Assembly (NCBI GenBank): GCA_934122385.1
Contig: CAKOWP010000009.1
Coordinates: 1-30,562, forward strand
DNA from: an uncultured Clostridia bacterium
Lineage (GTDB): Bacteria > Bacillota > Clostridia > TANB77 > CAG-508
Direction of reading: 5' to 3'
Length of the DNA: 30,562 nucleotides
Shown here: in pieces, positions 7,820 through 16,381 of the stretch
Layout: every line of letters begins with the position of its first letter
How positions within the stretch are numbered: the first letter of the stretch is position 1
Position numbers and translations under genes: made by a program
Notes under the pieces: model-generated
Databases searched by the model: none
What the model saw: only the letters and a program-made list of their open reading frames with translations
Told to the model about the DNA's origin: nothing

Positions 7820-7863
7820 CGTACATAAAAATTTATTGTATAAATTTTCTGTTCATTATAATT

Positions 7864-10149
7864 TTAATTACTCAACTGATATTTACTTATCCAATAACCT
7901 GTTAACTGCTCTCCATCATCTTCGGTTCCATTATCATTTTTATCCCACCAGAAAGCCTCAGGAATTTGATAACCATCATCAGCATTATTATCTGTACCAT
8001 TCAAGAATTTAACATCTGAACGTGCATTTGAAGTATCTAAATTACTCCAATCATTTACAGAATTTAAGATTTTATATTCATAACGTGGAACCCACACAAA
8101 ATGACTTGTTGTAGTTGCATCTGTAATAGTGTTTCCACTTACATTTCCATCAGTTACCACTATATTTGCCCATCTACTTTGACTATAATCATACCAATTT
8201 GATGGAGCACCTTGTTCTATTGGCACATATTCACTTATACTATCACCATTATATATAACATAATATGTTCTTGCTTTCAAATCTCCATTACTCTTGAAGC
8301 TTGTTAGATCCGGATCATTCGCTACTTTTGTTGTAACTTTTTTCGTAATTGCTCCAACATAAGTATTTGTTGAAGAATTTCTTGCAATTATATTTACCGT
8401 ATATGTTGTATTTATATTTAAACCAGTATATGTATAATTTTCTGTACTTGATGTACCTTCATGTTTTAATTCACCATTTAGATAATATTCATATTTAATT
8501 GGAATATTTTCAGTATTTCCATCACTATTTGTTGTTTGTAATAATGTTCCTGTAATATCTTTTACATGAATACAGTCACTTGCTGGAGATAACTCTGCAG
8601 TAATTCTTGCATTTTTTTCTTCTCTTGTTAATTGATATTTTGTTATCCAATATCCTGTTAACTGCTCTCCCTCATCTTCTTTTCCATCATCGTTTTTATC
8701 CCACCAAAAAGCTTCTGGTATTTGATATCCTGTTTCTGTAGTTGTTCCTGTTCCCAATATAAATTTAACATCTGATCTTTGACTTGTTTGATTTAATTTA
8801 TATTGATAACGAGGTACCCACACATAATATGTTTCAAGTCCATCATTTCTCACAACTATATTAGCCCAATTTGAATATGTATAATTGTACCAATTGCTTG
8901 GTGCGTCTTTGCTAATTGGAATTTCATTATGTTCTGTTCCATCTTCATCATAATAAACATAGAATGTTGTATCAGGATCAAATCCCTCTAAATTAGGAGG
9001 ATTTACCTCAGTTGGCTCTAATGTTTTTGTCATACTTCCAACTATTGCACCATTAACATCTAATGCTGTTACATTTACTATATAGCTTTCATTTTCTGTA
9101 AGACCCGTAAATGTATAATCTTCTAAAGTATTTGAAGTATTTTTTATTTGTCCATTTAATGCATATGTATAGCTTGTCGCTTTATCAGATACATTATTTG
9201 TAAAGTTACTTACAACTATACTAGATTTTCCTGCAGTCATATTGTAATCTATGTTGAATTTTGCTAATTCACTTAGTTGATATTTAGAAATCCAGTAACC
9301 TGATATTGATATATTTAGCATTCCATTTGCAGAATCATTTCCATCGCCAAAATCAAAAGCCTCTGGTAATTGATATCCTTGCTCTACCAATTCTTTGTAT
9401 GTTGTAACCTGTCCTGTTGTAGCATCTGTATAATTATTATATACATCAACAAATTTAACATCTGATCTTTGAGTACTTTGATCCAATTTATATACATATC
9501 TTGGAACCCATACATAATATGCCTCAACGCCTTCTGCCTCAACATAAACATTAGCCCATTTTTGATTATTATAATCATACCAATTATCTGGCTCTGAATC
9601 ATAAATCCAATTTGATGGTTCTAATGTTTGGTCATCTTTTGGAGTTAAATATCTTGTATATTTTTGATTAAAGTTATCCAAAAATGGTGTATTTACATAT
9701 ACTCCATTTATCAATTTATAAGTTCCATCTCCAGAAACTTTTCTTTTAGCATTTAATATTTCTTTTTTCTCTTTTTTTCCAATAGGTTTTATTTTAAATT
9801 CATAATCTGTATTTTCAAGTGCTTTAAAATCAATTGCTACTTTTTGTTTTCCATTCCCATTTACAGTTATTTCTTTACCATCTTTTTGATATGTTATTAT
9901 ATCTATTCCTTCAACTTCCTGTACTGTTACAAGACATAAAAAAGTATACGAATAGTCATCATTTACTGTAAACATTTTTGATTCCCAAGAAAAGCTAGAA
10001 AGTTCCTCTGCTTTTCTCTTTTCAGCATTTATCTTTGATATATGATTTATTAGAGGAATAAGAATTATTAATGCAATTATAACTATTATTACCGTACATA
10101 ATATTTTTTTCTTGTTTATGTTTTCTTTTTTTCTTATTTTAGCTTTCAT
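7864..10149 (-). CDS. Membrane-anchored extracellular protein with three WVPRY/GYWISKYQL modules and fibronectin-like linkers
   Basis: The 761-residue protein has one N-terminal transmembrane segment (ILCTVIIVIIALIILIPLI, about residues 16-34) after a basic start, so it is probably a signal anchor with the rest outside. Three related modules lie at about 185-293, 410-508 and 645-759. Each runs NWYDY..W.NI.V, then WVPRY.YKL, RSDVKF, GYQIPEAF and GYWI(S/T)KYQL. Modules 2 and 3 carry an acidic loop DKNDDGKEDEGEQL resembling an EF-hand/dockerin-type calcium loop. Between them are about 90-residue beta-rich segments with the fibronectin III-like pattern YTYTGLNINTTYTVNIIARN. The module weakly recalls FGE-sulfatase/lectin-like folds (WVPRY, GYWISKY), but I do not recognise a defined function. 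The gene follows a secreted-protein gene 39 bases upstream and is probably co-transcribed with it. Confidence 0.7.
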   Translation of the reverse strand: MKAKIRKKENINKKKILCTVIIVIIALIILIPLINHISKINAEKRKAEELSSFSWESKMFTVNDDYSYTFLCLVTVQEVEGIDIITYQKDGKEITVNGNGKQKVAIDFKALENTDYEFKIKPIGKKEKKEILNAKRKVSGDGTYKLINGVYVNTPFLDNFNQKYTRYLTPKDDQTLEPSNWIYDSEPDNWYDYNNQKWANVYVEAEGVEAYYVWVPRYVYKLDQSTQRSDVKFVDVYNNYTDATTGQVTTYKELVEQGYQLPEAFDFGDGNDSANGMLNISISGYWISKYQLSELAKFNIDYNMTAGKSSIVVSNFTNNVSDKATSYTYALNGQIKNTSNTLEDYTFTGLTENESYIVNVTALDVNGAIVGSMTKTLEPTEVNPPNLEGFDPDTTFYVYYDEDGTEHNEIPISKDAPSNWYNYTYSNWANIVVRNDGLETYYVWVPRYQYKLNQTSQRSDVKFILGTGTTTETGYQIPEAFWWDKNDDGKEDEGEQLTGYWITKYQLTREEKNARITAELSPASDCIHVKDITGTLLQTTNSDGNTENIPIKYEYYLNGELKHEGTSSTENYTYTGLNINTTYTVNIIARNSSTNTYVGAITKKVTTKVANDPDLTSFKSNGDLKARTYYVIYNGDSISEYVPIEQGAPSNWYDYSQSRWANIVVTDGNVSGNTITDATTTSHFVWVPRYEYKILNSVNDWSNLDTSNARSDVKFLNGTDNNADDGYQIPEAFWWDKNDNGTEDDGEQLTGYWISKYQLSN

Positions 10150-10188
10150 ATAATTTTTCCTTTCTTTATTTTTGTTTTTTAGAAAAAA

Positions 10189-10888
10189 TTATACTCCATC
10201 ACCTTGGACTATTACAGCACGTGTTGTATGTCCGATATGAAACATTTGCCGGTCTACCGCCATTATTTTTAACCCATCCCATACCATAATAAGAAAATAT
10301 ACTACCTCCATATGCACGCAACAATCCGGTATTTTCCATATAATCTCCACTTATCCAAATAGAACTATTACTCCCATGCCATCCAACAGTCTCCGAAATA
10401 GAATCCCCCTTCTTCATTTGATAATTTTCCCCATATACGTTTTTATATCTTAATGAAGCTACCGAAAAATTGTGTGAACTACAATAAGATAAACCAGTAA
10501 CTACCCATTCCATATTCAACTTCATCACAACCCCAGTAGCATTCCCCGTAGTAGTCTCTCCATCATTAATCTTATTAGGATTACCATAACTTGAAGCAGA
10601 CAAAATAGCCAAAGCACCATACTCTGTATTTTTTTGCATATGAACATCTATATTATTAGAGCCATTACTTGATGTCAAATTAGAATCAACAGTTTCACTA
10701 AGTCCCATCGCTCCACCAAGCTCTTCCATTTTTCTGACATTCATCATCCAATCATTTAAATTATAAGTTGCGCCATCATTTCCATTAGATTGCAAAACAG
10801 CCTTAGAACTATTAGTTCCTAAAAGAACCATAGCTCCAAAACCAACAGATATTGCAATTACATTTCTAAACAAATTACTTTTTTTCAT
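10189..10888 (-). CDS. Secreted protein of unknown function, frame restored by a +1 shift at CGG
   Basis: An N-terminal signal peptide (basic KKSNLFRN, hydrophobic VIAISVGFGAMVLLG, cleavage near SSKA) leads a roughly 190-residue exported domain. It carries the segment NIDVHMQKNTEYGALAILS, which I recall from clostridial surface proteins that also have WVPRY/GGYWIS-type neighbours. The uninterrupted frame stops at 10199 with a tail TYNTCCNSPR. Skipping the C of the in-frame CGG (codon 219, base 10234) gives SYGHTTRAVIVQGDGV and a stop at 10189, total 232 residues. The R-x-V-I-V ending fits the terminal strand of this family better. The start has GGAGG at good spacing. The choice between the two endings is inference and is less secure than in the three enzyme genes. 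Confidence 0.6.
10232..10234 (-). other. In-frame CGG, proposed +1 recoding site (secreted protein)
   Basis: The minus-strand context is TCA TAT CGG ACA TAC. Skipping one C gives TAT GGA CAT ACA, restoring a C-terminus with the pattern TRAVIVQGDG. This is the least certain of the recoding sites because the zero frame stays open for another 11 codons. Confidence 0.5.
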
Positions 10889-10925
10889 TCGTTTCCTCCA
10901 AAAAATAAATCTTTTTTATACTCAA

Positions 10926-10976
10926 TTGTCGCTTTTTATCACGATGTCTCAAACAGAACCGTCCCCAAAGCGACAA
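10926..10976. repeat. Short palindromic element with a GGGGACGG core
   Basis: Inverted 10-bp arms TTGTCGCTTT (10926-10935) and AAAGCGACAA (10967-10976) enclose AACAGAACCGTCCCC. The inner core (GGGGACGGTTCT on the minus strand) resembles that of the repeat units at 5513-5667 (GGGGACGTTCT). It lies between the secreted-protein gene and the gene ending at 10984. It is probably a degenerate or single-unit member of the same dispersed palindromic repeat family. Confidence 0.6.
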
Positions 10977-10983
10977 AACGACA

Positions 10984-11916
10984 TTATCCTAACAATTTAA
11001 GTTCAACATCTTCCATTTTATATTTACCATCAACCAATTTAAACTCAACTAATGTATCATCTAAAGTCTCTTTGTTTTGTCTTAAATCCGTAGTAAACAA
11101 TAATTTAATTTGTGGAATTTCAACTTTATTAGTTACTATCTCTTTAAAACATTCAGCCATATGTTTTTCATCTTCACAAACAAAAATCAATTGTGGCAAA
11201 CTTGTAAATCCTGAATCTCCTGGTTGAAAACTCTCATAAAAATCTTTATATAAATTCATTTTTTCAACTAATTTCCTTTGCCAGTCCATTTCTCTTCTGA
11301 AAACTTCAAATAAGAATTGTATTGATTTTCCGTTTTTTGAAAGTTTTACAGATCCACCTGTTGCTTTAAATACTTTTCCTAATGTTTTTGCTGTAATTGC
11401 TGGTTTAACAACATAACCATCAAAAGCTTTTACTTTTCTTAAATATGCTATTAATACTTGATTTCCAGCTAATCTTTTCTTAATCATTGGAACTGGTTTT
11501 GTATTATCAGATGGTTGCCATTTACATTCAACTTCTTTAGAAGTTAATAAATATTTTCCCATTTTTTCTAGACAATAAATTCTATAAATTCCTTTTCCTT
11601 CATCAGATGTAAAATAATATCTAGTTAATATTTTAGATTTTACTAAAGCATCTAATTTATTATTTAATTTATCTTGTGATTTAGGGTCTATTCCTTTAAT
11701 TTCTAGCATTTGATATATTTGTCTTGATGTTATAAATTCAAATTCATTTACTAAATCTAATATAGCAAAATGAATATCTGTAATATGACCTATATTTATC
11801 TTATGTACAATTTGGTTCATAGACACATAGCCATCTTTACCATCAAAAGTTTTAATTTCTCCTTCTCTAATTGCAAATGGTGATACTTGTGCTTTTATTT
11901 CATTATCTTCTACCAT
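10984..11916 (-). CDS. Winged-helix, replication-relaxation-like protein
   Basis: The 310-residue soluble protein has an N-terminal winged-helix region at about residues 38-125. The pattern is IHFAILDLVNEFEFITSRQIYQML, then NKLDALVKSKILTRYYF, then a wing ending IYCLEKMGKYLL. That order (recognition of a screen for hard-wired order, then a Y.L...G..LL wing) resembles the replication-relaxation family linked to plasmid or conjugative elements. The C-terminal half (FEVFRREMDWQRKLVEKMNLYKDF, then PQLIFVCEDEKHMAECFKEI and LLFTTDLRQ) looks like an alpha/beta, possibly nuclease-like fold. The family assignment is tentative. It is preceded by a good ribosome binding site (GGGAGG). No conjugation gene is nearby, so any plasmid role is speculative. 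Confidence 0.5.
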   Translation of the reverse strand: MVEDNEIKAQVSPFAIREGEIKTFDGKDGYVSMNQIVHKINIGHITDIHFAILDLVNEFEFITSRQIYQMLEIKGIDPKSQDKLNNKLDALVKSKILTRYYFTSDEGKGIYRIYCLEKMGKYLLTSKEVECKWQPSDNTKPVPMIKKRLAGNQVLIAYLRKVKAFDGYVVKPAITAKTLGKVFKATGGSVKLSKNGKSIQFLFEVFRREMDWQRKLVEKMNLYKDFYESFQPGDSGFTSLPQLIFVCEDEKHMAECFKEIVTNKVEIPQIKLLFTTDLRQNKETLDDTLVEFKLVDGKYKMEDVELKLLG

Positions 11917-12038
11917 TTTAAATTCCTCCCTAAAATAATAAATTTTTATTAATTTAATAATAAACTATACTCAAACCCACAAATGATTCAATATTTAAAA
12001 AATATTATAACAATTTATTAAATCATTATCTTCATGAG

Positions 12039-12518
12039 TTACATTATAATTAATTTGACTTTTTTCTTGTCATAATCAATTTTCTTTATGCAAATATCTA
12101 TCTGTTCTCCATAATTCAAACCATCTTTGTATTCAGCCATTCCAACTAAATTAGGTGTAAGTTCGATAAATATTCCATTTTTATTTTTTTCTGTTTCTCT
12201 TACTATTCCTTTGGTTTTCATTCCTGTTTGAAATTTATGTGCATTTTCTTCCCAAGTTCCCAAAGTATCTTTGTAAGAGAAATTTATTCTTCCTGTCTCT
12301 TCATCTATAGATTTTACCACAATATCTATTTTTTGTCCAATATTTAATCTTTCATAAGGTGTTTTTATTCTAGCAACTGATAAATCCTCTATATAAATCA
12401 GTCCAACTACTCCCCCACCAATATCAACAAAAGCTCCATATTTAGTTATGTTCTTTACAATTCCACTTACCTTTTGTCCTACATGTAAATCGCCATTTAT
12501 AAAATCTATATTTTTCAT
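12039..12518 (-). CDS. Two-domain S1 RNA-binding protein
   Basis: The 159-residue protein has two S1/OB folds. The first, at about residues 10-80, has VGQKVSGIVKNITKYGAFVDIGGGVVGLIYIEDLS and ends in a VVKSIDEETGRINFSYK strand. The second, at about 92-159, has TGMKTKGIVRETEKNKNGIFIELTPNLVGMAEY and ends IKKIDYDKKKVKLII. S1 domains bind single-stranded RNA. The protein is far shorter than ribosomal protein S1 and resembles small accessory S1 proteins of Firmicutes (such as the YugI type), which associate with ribosomes or mRNA. GGAG lies seven bases before the ATG. It is followed in the same direction after about 120 bases by the winged-helix gene. The exact role is unknown. Confidence 0.85.
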   Translation of the reverse strand: MKNIDFINGDLHVGQKVSGIVKNITKYGAFVDIGGGVVGLIYIEDLSVARIKTPYERLNIGQKIDIVVKSIDEETGRINFSYKDTLGTWEENAHKFQTGMKTKGIVRETEKNKNGIFIELTPNLVGMAEYKDGLNYGEQIDICIKKIDYDKKKVKLIIM

Positions 12519-12604
12519 TTTTTCTCCTTTGTTACTTTAAAAATCTTTTGTTTACCATATATCTTCTACAATCTAGATTAATCATTTTTATAGATTGTCT
12601 CAAT

Positions 12605-13327
12605 TTAATTAAGTATTTCTTTTACTTCAAAATCCTTTAAATATCTCCATGTTCCAAGTTTTAAATCCTTAACCCCAATATCTGCAATTTTGCTTCTATG
12701 TAATGCAACAACCTTGTATCCAACAGATTCGCACATTTTTCTAACTTGTCTATTTTTCCCCTCGTGAATTGTTATTTCTAATCTTGATATATTTTTTTCT
12801 TCATCAGTCTTCATAATTCTAACTTTGGCAGGTTTTGTTACATAATCCTCAATTTCAACACCATTTCTTAATTTTTCAACAGCCTCATTATTAATTATTC
12901 CTCTTACAGTAACTGTATAAGTTTTTGTAATCTCATGTTTTGGATGTGTAACTTTATAAACAAAATCTCCATCATTTGTTAAGATCAAAGCCCCTGAAGT
13001 ATACATATCTAGTCTTCCAACAGGTACCACTCTTTCTTTAACCTTTACTAAATCTAAAACTGAATCTCTATCAAATTGGTCTTTAGCTGTTGTAACATAC
13101 CCTATTGGCTTATTTAATAATATATAAACAAATTTTTCTGAATTGTGTACAAGTTTTCCACAATATTCAATTTTATCCACAGCAGGATTAACTTTTGTTC
13201 CCAGTTCAGTTACGACTTGTCCATTTACAGAAACTTTGCCTTCTAAAATTAGTTCTTCACATTTTCTTCTTGATGCAATTCCACAATTAGCTAAAAATTT
13301 CTGTAGTCTAATGCTTTCTTCTTCCAT
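12605..13327 (-). CDS. rluB: 23S rRNA pseudouridine synthase, RsuA/RluB family
   Basis: The 240-residue protein has an N-terminal S4 RNA-binding domain (IRLQKFLANCGIASRRKCEELILEGKVSVNG) and a C-terminal RsuA/RluB/RluE catalytic domain. The catalytic Asp is Asp107 in VGRLDMYTSGALILTNDGDF. The conserved EGKNRQVRKMCESVGYKVVALHR segment follows. Size and motifs match Firmicute RluB, which isomerises a uridine in helix 80-90 of 23S rRNA; the exact position cannot be read from the sequence. GAGGAAAA precedes the ATG. It lies in a co-directional run with a second pseudouridine synthase. Confidence 0.93.
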   Translation of the reverse strand: MEEESIRLQKFLANCGIASRRKCEELILEGKVSVNGQVVTELGTKVNPAVDKIEYCGKLVHNSEKFVYILLNKPIGYVTTAKDQFDRDSVLDLVKVKERVVPVGRLDMYTSGALILTNDGDFVYKVTHPKHEITKTYTVTVRGIINNEAVEKLRNGVEIEDYVTKPAKVRIMKTDEEKNISRLEITIHEGKNRQVRKMCESVGYKVVALHRSKIADIGVKDLKLGTWRYLKDFEVKEILN

Positions 13328-13431
13328 TAATTTTCCTCTCTTAAAATCTCAATATTTTTATTTCCATTTTTTAGTTATAGTTCAAATTTTATAATAATCA
13401 ATACCTATATTTTACTGAACTGTAACATTTT

Positions 13432-14337
13432 TTATTTTCTAAGCTCTTGCAATACAGTTTTGAAATACTCCGGTAACGGTGCTTCAATAAACATTTCTTT
13501 ACCTGTAACTGGGTGTTTAAACTTCAATGACTTAGCATGAAGACATTGTCCTTTTATTCCCCACTCATTTTTTCCATTTGAATAAGTTGTGTCACCAACG
13601 ACAGGGTAACCAATTTGAGATAAATGTACTCTTATTTGATGAGTTCTACCTGTTTCGATTTTAACCTCTAATAATGTATAATTTCTAAATCTTTCTAATA
13701 CTTTAAAATGAGTAACTGCATTTTTTCCATTTTTATTAACAGCCATCTTTTTTCTATCTTTAGTACTTCTACCAATTGGCATATTTATAGTTGCTTCTTC
13801 CTCTTTTACAAAGCCCTTTACTAGCGCTATATATGTTTTCTCTACTTCATGATTTTTTATTTGTTCACTCATATTTATATGTGCTTTATCATTTTTAGCA
13901 ACAACAATAACTCCTGATGTATCTTTATCTAATCTATGTACAATTCCTGGTCTTATTTCTCCACCTATTCCAGATAAAGAGTCTTTACAAATTGCCATAA
14001 CAGCATTTACTAAAGTTCCATCTGGATTTCCATTAGCAGGATGTACAACCATTCCCTTAGGTTTATTAACAACTATAATATCATTATCTTCATATAAAAC
14101 ATCTATCGGAATGTCTTGTGCCTCTAAAGAAATTTCTTTTGGAACTTCTTCCTCAACATTTATTTTATCATCTTTTTGAACTTTATAAGATACTTTAGTT
14201 TTTTTACCATTTACTAAAACTTTTTCATTTTCTATCATTTTTTGAATATGAGCTCTAGAAAATTCTGTATTTCCCGCTAAAAATGCATCTATCCTTTTCC
14301 CTATATCTTGTTCTTTTATATTTTCTATCAAAATCAC
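13432..14337 (-). CDS. rluD: 23S rRNA pseudouridine synthase, RluA/RluD family
   Basis: The 301-residue protein is an RluA-family enzyme: an N-terminal S4 domain (DIGKRIDAFLAGNTEFSRAHIQKMIENEKVLVNG), then the catalytic core with NKPKGMVVHP at residues 91-100 and the catalytic Asp137 in HRLDKDTSG. The TGRTHQIRVHLSQIGYPVVGD block is also present. Such proteins modify 23S rRNA helix 69 (RluD) or related sites. The D-type is favoured by the S4 domain and by frequent linkage to cell-division and lipoprotein signal peptidase genes in other Firmicutes, although here the upstream gene is a polytopic membrane protein. The start is GTG with AGAGG only four bases away; a TTG two codons downstream has more usual spacing. 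Confidence 0.9.
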   Translation of the reverse strand: MILIENIKEQDIGKRIDAFLAGNTEFSRAHIQKMIENEKVLVNGKKTKVSYKVQKDDKINVEEEVPKEISLEAQDIPIDVLYEDNDIIVVNKPKGMVVHPANGNPDGTLVNAVMAICKDSLSGIGGEIRPGIVHRLDKDTSGVIVVAKNDKAHINMSEQIKNHEVEKTYIALVKGFVKEEEATINMPIGRSTKDRKKMAVNKNGKNAVTHFKVLERFRNYTLLEVKIETGRTHQIRVHLSQIGYPVVGDTTYSNGKNEWGIKGQCLHAKSLKFKHPVTGKEMFIEAPLPEYFKTVLQELRK

Positions 14338-14400
14338 ACTTCCTCTTTTATAATAAAAATCCGTCTTAAGTTGATATATTAATATCTAACTAAATCTCAA

Positions 14401-16122
14401 CTATTTATTTGCATTTAATCTTTCATATATTACAAAATTATCGTCTGAATATAATTCTTTATAATTTGCATCATGTGTCTTAGTTATAATCATATTTGTT
14501 TTTGATTTTTTTAACAAAATAACATAATTTATATCATACTTTTCAAATGTCTCTTCATAAAATTTTGATATTGAAGATGTATTTATAAAATCAGTAAATA
14601 TATCTTTGTCCTTATCCCCACTAAACTCTGGAGCATATAAATCAGCTCTAGAATCTATAAAAACCGGTATTCCTCTAAATAACATGTAGCTTCCATAATT
14701 ATATTCATTATAAAATCTCGCTTTACTTAAATCAATATTTTCAACTATATAATCACATGCAGCTACAGGATATGAACTCTCATTTACAAATTTATCATCA
14801 AATTTTGGTTTTACCTCACTATAACTAATCAAGCCAATTAGCACTGTTAATGCAATAACAACTCCAATATTCTGTGCAGTTTTCTCCGCTTCTTTTAGTC
14901 CATTTTTTGTATATCTGTTAATTAAATCAACAATTAATCTAGTTAAAACAACTGAACAAATTAACACAAACATTGATAATTGTCTTCTAGTTGCCAACAT
15001 CAAATAACAAAGTCCTGCTATCATGAATAAATCTGATAATTTTATCTTTGTTTTCGTAAAAATCAATATTGCTAAGAAAATTACAAGCATACACATTGTT
15101 TCTGTACTATTAGCAAGTGTCATTGGTAAATGCTCACTTATATTTTGAGTAGTATTACCCTGCATAGTTTTATACAAATATGTATAAGGTGTATCTCCAA
15201 TAGGTGTTAATAATCCTGTAAATGCACATATAATCATAATTATTATTAAAAATTTAATATTACTATTTTTTGATATTTTAATTTTATAAGGATTTTCATT
15301 TTCTTTATTTCTTTTAGCCCTGATTTTCTCATTTTTTTCTTCATATTTATTTAATAAAACTTGTAATTTTTTTATTTTCTCTAAATCATTTTTCTTTTGA
15401 GCCTTTTTCATTTTCATGTTTATCAAAAATTTATTTACTTTTCCATAATTTATGTCATCTGAAATTAAAGCAATAAAATATTCTGCTATATATGGTAAAA
15501 ATAGTACAAAGAAAAATGGCCAAGTTGCAACATGTAAATTAGCTATTAGTGTTGATATTACTATTAGAACTATACCATACCCAACTTTTCTATTTTCAAT
15601 GAATTTCTCTATGCAGAACATTTCCCATATAAATAATATGAATGTTACCAATTGAGCCCTTGCTGCAATATAGCTTTCTAACATATATAATGCACCCATA
15701 GTTACAATAAATGATATAGATTTATTTTTAGTCAATTTTGAATTAACTAAAAATATTGATACACCCAATATTACTGATAAAGCACATGTTGTAATATATA
15801 TACCTTTAAATCCTCCAACAGCATATATTAAATAAGTGCACAAATCATACAACCAATGTGGATATGTATAACTTAAATTTTCATGCCAAGAAAAATGATC
15901 CATCATATCTATTCCATTATTTTTTATTAATTCACCTATTTTTATTGTATAATATGTATCATTCTGAAAAGTTACAGGTGTAATGCATATACAAAAAATT
16001 GCTATTAAAACAATTGCTACTACTGTAAAATTCACATTTATATTAACTTCTTTTTTTAATAATTTTTTTAAACTATTTTTTGATTTCAAATCTGTACTTT
16101 TATTCTTTTTCTTTTCTTTCAT
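14401..16122 (-). CDS. Polytopic membrane protein, possible GT-C-like glycosyltransferase
   Basis: The 573-residue protein has a charged cytoplasmic N-terminus and roughly ten to twelve transmembrane helices. The first loop HFSWHENLSYTYPHWLYDLCTYLIYAVGG and the C-terminal soluble part FYNEYNYGSYMLFRGIPVFIDSRADLY are hallmarks of an uncharacterised clostridial membrane family. The loop acidic/aromatic layout recalls GT-C fold glycosyltransferases, but no donor site is provable. A Lys-rich charged segment interrupts the helices around residues 230-290. The start at 16122 is chosen because TAGGAGAGG lies just upstream of it; an ATG eight codons earlier would place that ribosome binding site inside the coding region. 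It is followed by rluD after 63 bases, so co-transcription is likely. Confidence 0.75.
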   Translation of the reverse strand: MKEKKKNKSTDLKSKNSLKKLLKKEVNINVNFTVVAIVLIAIFCICITPVTFQNDTYYTIKIGELIKNNGIDMMDHFSWHENLSYTYPHWLYDLCTYLIYAVGGFKGIYITTCALSVILGVSIFLVNSKLTKNKSISFIVTMGALYMLESYIAARAQLVTFILFIWEMFCIEKFIENRKVGYGIVLIVISTLIANLHVATWPFFFVLFLPYIAEYFIALISDDINYGKVNKFLINMKMKKAQKKNDLEKIKKLQVLLNKYEEKNEKIRAKRNKENENPYKIKISKNSNIKFLIIIMIICAFTGLLTPIGDTPYTYLYKTMQGNTTQNISEHLPMTLANSTETMCMLVIFLAILIFTKTKIKLSDLFMIAGLCYLMLATRRQLSMFVLICSVVLTRLIVDLINRYTKNGLKEAEKTAQNIGVVIALTVLIGLISYSEVKPKFDDKFVNESSYPVAACDYIVENIDLSKARFYNEYNYGSYMLFRGIPVFIDSRADLYAPEFSGDKDKDIFTDFINTSSISKFYEETFEKYDINYVILLKKSKTNMIITKTHDANYKELYSDDNFVIYERLNANK

Positions 16123-16201
16123 TTTTTGCCCTCTCCTACGGTCCAAGACCTTATTTTTATAGATTATATCAAAAAAAAATAAAAAATGCTACTAATTAGC
16201 A

Positions 16202-16327
16202 GAACAAATCTGAAAAAATCTTTGATTTTTCCAGTAAATTTGTTCGTGCGCGAAAATTTATGAAATAAATTTTCTGTGCAATGTAGTTTTATATATTAGG
16301 AAAGTGGCATAACTTTCCTAATATATA
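16202..16327. repeat. Three-hairpin structured intergenic element, copy B
   Basis: Stem 1 pairs GAACAAAT (16202-16209) with ATTTGTTC (16238-16245), with inner CTG/CAG and AAAAATC/GATTTTT. Stem 2 pairs GCGCGAAAATTTAT (16248-16261) with ATAAATTTTC and GTGC (16265-16279), with the same single bulged T as copy A. Stem 3 is a perfect 16-bp pairing of 16290-16305 with 16312-16327 containing AGGAAAGT/ACTTTCCT. Loops differ from copy A while pairing is kept. It lies between the ssb terminator and the 5' end of the membrane-protein gene. Confidence 0.7.
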
Positions 16328-16331
16328 AAAA

Positions 16332-16367
16332 AATAAACAATATAATTATAAAATTATATTGTTTATT
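16332..16367 (-). terminator. Candidate terminator downstream of the ssb-like gene
   Basis: A perfect 16-bp stem AATAAACAATATAATT / AATTATATTGTTTATT with a 4-nt loop lies 15 bases after the ssb-like stop codon. T-rich sequence follows on the minus strand. Confidence 0.6.
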
Positions 16368-16381
16368 ATAGTATATATATA

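Noticed and set aside
12569..12598. ACAATCTA/TAGATTGT inverted repeat after rluB as a terminator
   Set aside because: The stem is short with a long loop and no T run follows on the minus strand.
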